This document shows, one piece after another, positions 61,523 to 64,000 of a stretch of DNA of 64,000 nucleotides; position 1 is the stretch's first letter, and each line of letters begins with the position of its first letter. This DNA is from Bradyrhizobium sp. AZCC 2262. GTDB taxonomy: Bacteria; Pseudomonadota; Alphaproteobacteria; Rhizobiales; Xanthobacteraceae. A program made the translations under genes and the position numbers. Where the stretch lies: assembly GCF_036924535.1 (NCBI RefSeq), contig NZ_JAZHRT010000001.1, positions 124,001 to 188,000 of the forward strand, read 5' to 3'. Under the pieces are notes generated by a model, which worked only from the letters and a program-made list of their open reading frames with translations, did not search any database and had not been told where the DNA came from.

Positions 61523-62482
61523 ATGCTCGACGCCGTCTCTCTCGATCAATTGCGCACCTTCATCGCCGCGGTCGATGAAGGAAGTTTTTCTGCCGCCTCG
61601 CGCAAGTTGTTGCGCGCGCAGTCGGTCGTGAGCGAGAGCATCAGCAAGCTCGAGGAGCAGATCGGCGTGCAATTGTTCGACCGAGCCGGCCGCTACCCCA
61701 AACTCACCGCGGCGGGATCGGCCGTTCTGGGCGATGCGCGCAGCATCATCGCAGGCGTCGACCAGATGAAGGCCCGGGCCAAGGGCATGTCAGCCGGCCT
61801 GGAGCCGGAATTGTCTGTCGTGATCGACGTCTTCTATCCGATCGACGCGATTACCCAGGCGGCCAAGGAGTTTCGGCAGAACTATCCGGGCGTGGCGCTC
61901 CGCATCTATGTCGAGGCGCTCGGCGGCGCCATCCAGCCCGTGCTCGACGGCCGCTGCAGCATCGGCGTGATCGGATCGCTGCCGGTGATTCCGGATACGC
62001 TGAGTTATGAGCGGTTGCCCGGCATCGCGTTTCTGATGGTTGCCGCCCGCGACCATGCGCTGGCTGCCTACCGCGGCAAAATTCCCAAGGCGGTTCTTGG
62101 AAAACATACCCAGATCGTTCTCACCGACAGGTCGGAGCTATCTTCGGGGCGCGAATTCGGCGTTATGTCGTCCGCGACCTGGCGGCTTGCGGATCTCTTT
62201 GCCAAGCATCATTTCCTGCTCCAGGGTCTTGGATGGGGCGGCATGCCATTACATGCCGTGCGCAAGGATCTGGCAGAGGGGCGCCTTGCCGTGCTGCCGA
62301 TCGAGGACGTGCCGCCGGATGGTTTGATGCTGCCGATGTCGGCAGTGTGGCAGACCAAGTCACCGCCTGGACCGGCCGGCCGATGGTTCGTCGACCGCCT
62401 GAAGCAGTTTCCGGTGGATACGGGCAAGGTGCCGAAACCGCCGGTCGGCAGGAAGAAGGCTGGACGGTCTGCGAAAGCCTAG
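61523..62482 (+). CDS. LysR-family transcriptional regulator
   Basis: A 319-residue LTTR: VSLDQLRTFIAAVDEGSFSA, LRAQSVVSESISKLEEQIGV, QLFDRAGRYPKLTAAG, then the effector domain (LSVVIDVFYPIDAITQAAKE, GVIGSLPVIPDTLSYERLP). The C-terminus is extended by a basic Pro/Lys/Arg tail. Its own promoter and those at 57687 and 59708 carry ATC-N9-GAT boxes, so it is the best candidate regulator of the old yellow enzyme and DoxX-pirin units. Confidence 0.93.
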   Translation: MLDAVSLDQLRTFIAAVDEGSFSAASRKLLRAQSVVSESISKLEEQIGVQLFDRAGRYPKLTAAGSAVLGDARSIIAGVDQMKARAKGMSAGLEPELSVVIDVFYPIDAITQAAKEFRQNYPGVALRIYVEALGGAIQPVLDGRCSIGVIGSLPVIPDTLSYERLPGIAFLMVAARDHALAAYRGKIPKAVLGKHTQIVLTDRSELSSGREFGVMSSATWRLADLFAKHHFLLQGLGWGGMPLHAVRKDLAEGRLAVLPIEDVPPDGLMLPMSAVWQTKSPPGPAGRWFVDRLKQFPVDTGKVPKPPVGRKKAGRSAKA

Positions 62483-62513
62483 CCGGCCAGCCAGGAGTCA
62501 GTCCCTCCAGTCG

Positions 62514-62915
62514 TCACGCCCTGACATTTTTCAGATCGCGCGCGTCCAGACTGAAGCGCCCGGCGCCAAAATGCGCGATCTGCAACAGCCCGCCGATGAT
62601 CATGATGTTCTTGAGAAAATGGATCATCTGATTCTGGTCGGCGAAATTCCTGTGAAAGAAGATCGCCGTTGCCAACGTGAACACGGCCACGCCGAGCGCA
62701 ACCGTTCGCGCACGAAAACCAAGCACCAGCAGCAGACCGCCGCCGATCTCGAAGGCAACGGCAATCGCCCAGCCAAGCGGGGCCAGCGGCAAGCCGACAC
62801 TGCCGATATAGGCCGTCGTTGCCGCATAGGTGGTTAGCTTGCCAACGCCGCTCATGAGAAACGGCAGGCCGATAAGCAGGCGGCCAAGCAGCGGCAGAAA
62901 CCTCGTGACGTCCAT
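62514..62915 (-). CDS. DoxX-family membrane protein
   Basis: A 133-residue DoxX/SURF4-like protein with four helices (LLGRLLIGLPFLMSGVGKLT, AIAVAFEIGGGLLLVLGF, VALGVAVFTLATAIFF, LKNIMIIGGLLQIAHFGAG), closer to the YphA/DoxX core than the copy at 59812. GGAGAG lies upstream of ATG 62915. It is divergent from the CocE-type hydrolase gene across a region with a perfect palindromic operator and a consensus TATAAT for this strand. Confidence 0.92.
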   Translation of the reverse strand: MDVTRFLPLLGRLLIGLPFLMSGVGKLTTYAATTAYIGSVGLPLAPLGWAIAVAFEIGGGLLLVLGFRARTVALGVAVFTLATAIFFHRNFADQNQMIHFLKNIMIIGGLLQIAHFGAGRFSLDARDLKNVRA

Positions 62916-62952
62916 ATTCAGCTCTCCTTGCAGGGGTGAGATTCGATTCCGA

Positions 62953-63001
62953 ACGACCGCACGCGGTCGTGATCAATATTATACTTTACGATCGTAAAGT
63001 A
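62953..63001. promoter_or_regulatory. Divergent promoter with perfect 20-bp palindrome (TetR-type operator)
   Basis: TACTTTACGATCGTAAAGTA (62982-63001) is a perfect palindrome of the TTTAC-N4-GTAAA kind used by many TetR repressors. On the minus strand it lies in the 17-bp spacer of a promoter with a perfect TATAAT (62978-62983) for the DoxX gene; on the plus strand TATACT (62980-62985) could serve the hydrolase gene. A second inverted repeat, ACGACCGC-AC-GCGGTCGT (62953-62970), lies beside it. No TetR gene is in the window. Confidence 0.75.
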
Positions 63002-63096
63002 AAATGCTATGAGTCCGGTTATGCGGTGCCGCTGTTGCAAGCCGCGATCGCAAAATGTCGGCGGCCAGCGCCGCGAAAACCGGGCGGAGACGAGCG

Positions 63097-64000
63097 ATGA
63101 TCGAGGAACGGGACATTTACGTCGCCATGCGGGACGGCACGCGGCTGGCCGTCGACGTCTACCGCCCGGATGCGCCGGGCAAATATCCCGTGCTGTACGC
63201 GTCGGCGCTGCACAACAAGGACATCCAGGGTCCCGACATCGCGGACATCCTGCCGCCGCAGCCGGCGCATGCGCCGCTCTGGTTCGGCCCGATCGAGGCG
63301 GGCGACACACGGCGCTTCATCGCCAACGGCTACATTCACGTGATTGCGCAGCCCAGGGGCTCCGCCAAGTCAGAAGGGCATTACGGCCACGAGGACACCG
63401 ACCACTACGATCTGATCGATTGGATCACGCAGCAGCCGTGGTCGGATGGCAAGGTCGGAATGGTCGGTATCTCCGGATTTGCCGGCGAGCAATGGCGCGC
63501 GGCGGCGCAGGGACACCCGGCGCTGAAAGCCATCTTTCCCTATGACGCTTGCAGCGCCTATGGCGGCATGTTCGGATTCCGCGACTTCAATCCCGGCGGC
63601 GTGCTGCATTCCTTCCCTTATCTGCTCGACGTCTTCAGCACGGTGCACGAATCGCGGGATCGACCCAGTGAACTTCCCGCCGCGGAGGAGGAGCTCTGGC
63701 GCCGGGCAATGCGCAATCCCGACTACAAGCAGTACATCAACCTCTACAACATCCTCACGCAAAAGGGTCAGCGCACGTTCATCATGTATCTGATGATGAC
63801 GCATCCCTGGGAACTCGACGGCACCGTCGAGCGCGCCGAAGAGACCTTCAAGAAAATCAAGATACCGTTCTATACCGGCTCGGGAGCCTACGCCTACACG
63901 TACAAGCTCCATTGGCTGGGCGCGCAGCACTACTTCGGCAATGTCGATGCGCCAAAGAAGCTGCTGTTTACCGGGCCGGCTCACCTGGAGCGGCCGTTCC
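63097..64000 (+). CDS. CocE/NonD-family hydrolase, cut by window end
   Basis: The open frame from ATG 63097 runs through the window edge (301 codons seen). It begins RDIYVAMRDGTRLAVDVYRP, the typical X-Pro dipeptidyl-peptidase/cocaine esterase (S15) N-terminus, followed by VIAQPRGSAKSEG, DLIDWITQQPWSDGKVG and the nucleophile elbow VGISGFAGEQWRAAA. The acid and histidine would lie further on or just at the end. Members hydrolyse esters or acyl-peptides; the substrate is unknown. The 3' part and stop are missing from this window. Confidence 0.9.
   Translation, partial: MIEERDIYVAMRDGTRLAVDVYRPDAPGKYPVLYASALHNKDIQGPDIADILPPQPAHAPLWFGPIEAGDTRRFIANGYIHVIAQPRGSAKSEGHYGHEDTDHYDLIDWITQQPWSDGKVGMVGISGFAGEQWRAAAQGHPALKAIFPYDACSAYGGMFGFRDFNPGGVLHSFPYLLDVFSTVHESRDRPSELPAAEEELWRRAMRNPDYKQYINLYNILTQKGQRTFIMYLMMTHPWELDGTVERAEETFKKIKIPFYTGSGAYAYTYKLHWLGAQHYFGNVDAPKKLLFTGPAHLERPF

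Noticed and set aside
24..63990. CRISPR arrays and transposases
   Set aside because: No regularly spaced direct repeats and no transposase or integrase motif could be found by reading the sequence.

Overview
The window looks like a chromosomal segment of an alphaproteobacterium close to Bradyrhizobium (family Nitrobacteraceae). This is an inference. It rests on high GC with long antisense shadow frames, many LysR/AraC/GlxA regulators beside small metabolic operons, a perfect FixK-type box in front of a terminal oxidase operon, palindromic intergenic repeats of a kind I associate with this family, and several small secreted proteins of families I recognise from it. I see no rRNA, tRNA, CRISPR array, prophage, transposase or insertion sequence.

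Layout. 1-1252: relics of an ABC substrate-binding protein gene and an HxlR regulator, joined by an apparent deletion. 1456-5812: a secreted yellow/MRJP-type propeller protein, a GlxA-type regulator divergent from an isonitrile hydratase-like protein, a small unknown protein and an alpha/beta hydrolase. 5851-9880: a four-gene minus-strand operon (secreted unknown, SDR, alpha/beta hydrolase, SnoaL-like) divergent from a LysR regulator. 9877-12285: a second LysR divergent from a MATE exporter. 12604-16950: a fused double ABC-2 permease between two HlyD adaptors, with no ATPase. 17303-24161: a beta-oxidation-like catabolic operon. 24207-26628: an unknown membrane-anchored protein, type II NADH dehydrogenase and a small secreted protein. 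26984-31910: cyoE-cyoABCD, a bo3 quinol oxidase operon.

32075-48143 is the most unusual stretch: two tandem acetoacetate decarboxylase-like genes (the first lacks the Schiff-base lysine), an AraC regulator overlapping a giant winged-helix/STAND-ATPase/TPR regulator, two more regulators of that type, a MalT-like LuxR STAND regulator between them, and a PoxB-type pyruvate oxidase. Next come a small membrane-anchored protein, an OpgC-type acyltransferase and a membrane class III adenylate cyclase (48281-51228).

51594-57651 encodes an apparently self-contained polyhydroxyalkanoate cycle: acyl-CoA ligase, MaoC hydratase, class II-like PHA synthase, mcl-PHA depolymerase and acyl-CoA dehydrogenase. 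57791-62482 looks like one LysR regulon (old yellow enzyme, NTF2-like protein, DoxX, pirin, small protein, LysR). Two of its promoters share three sequence blocks at identical distances from the start codons. The window ends with a DoxX gene divergent from a CocE/NonD hydrolase, which is cut by the edge; a perfect 20-bp palindromic operator lies between them.
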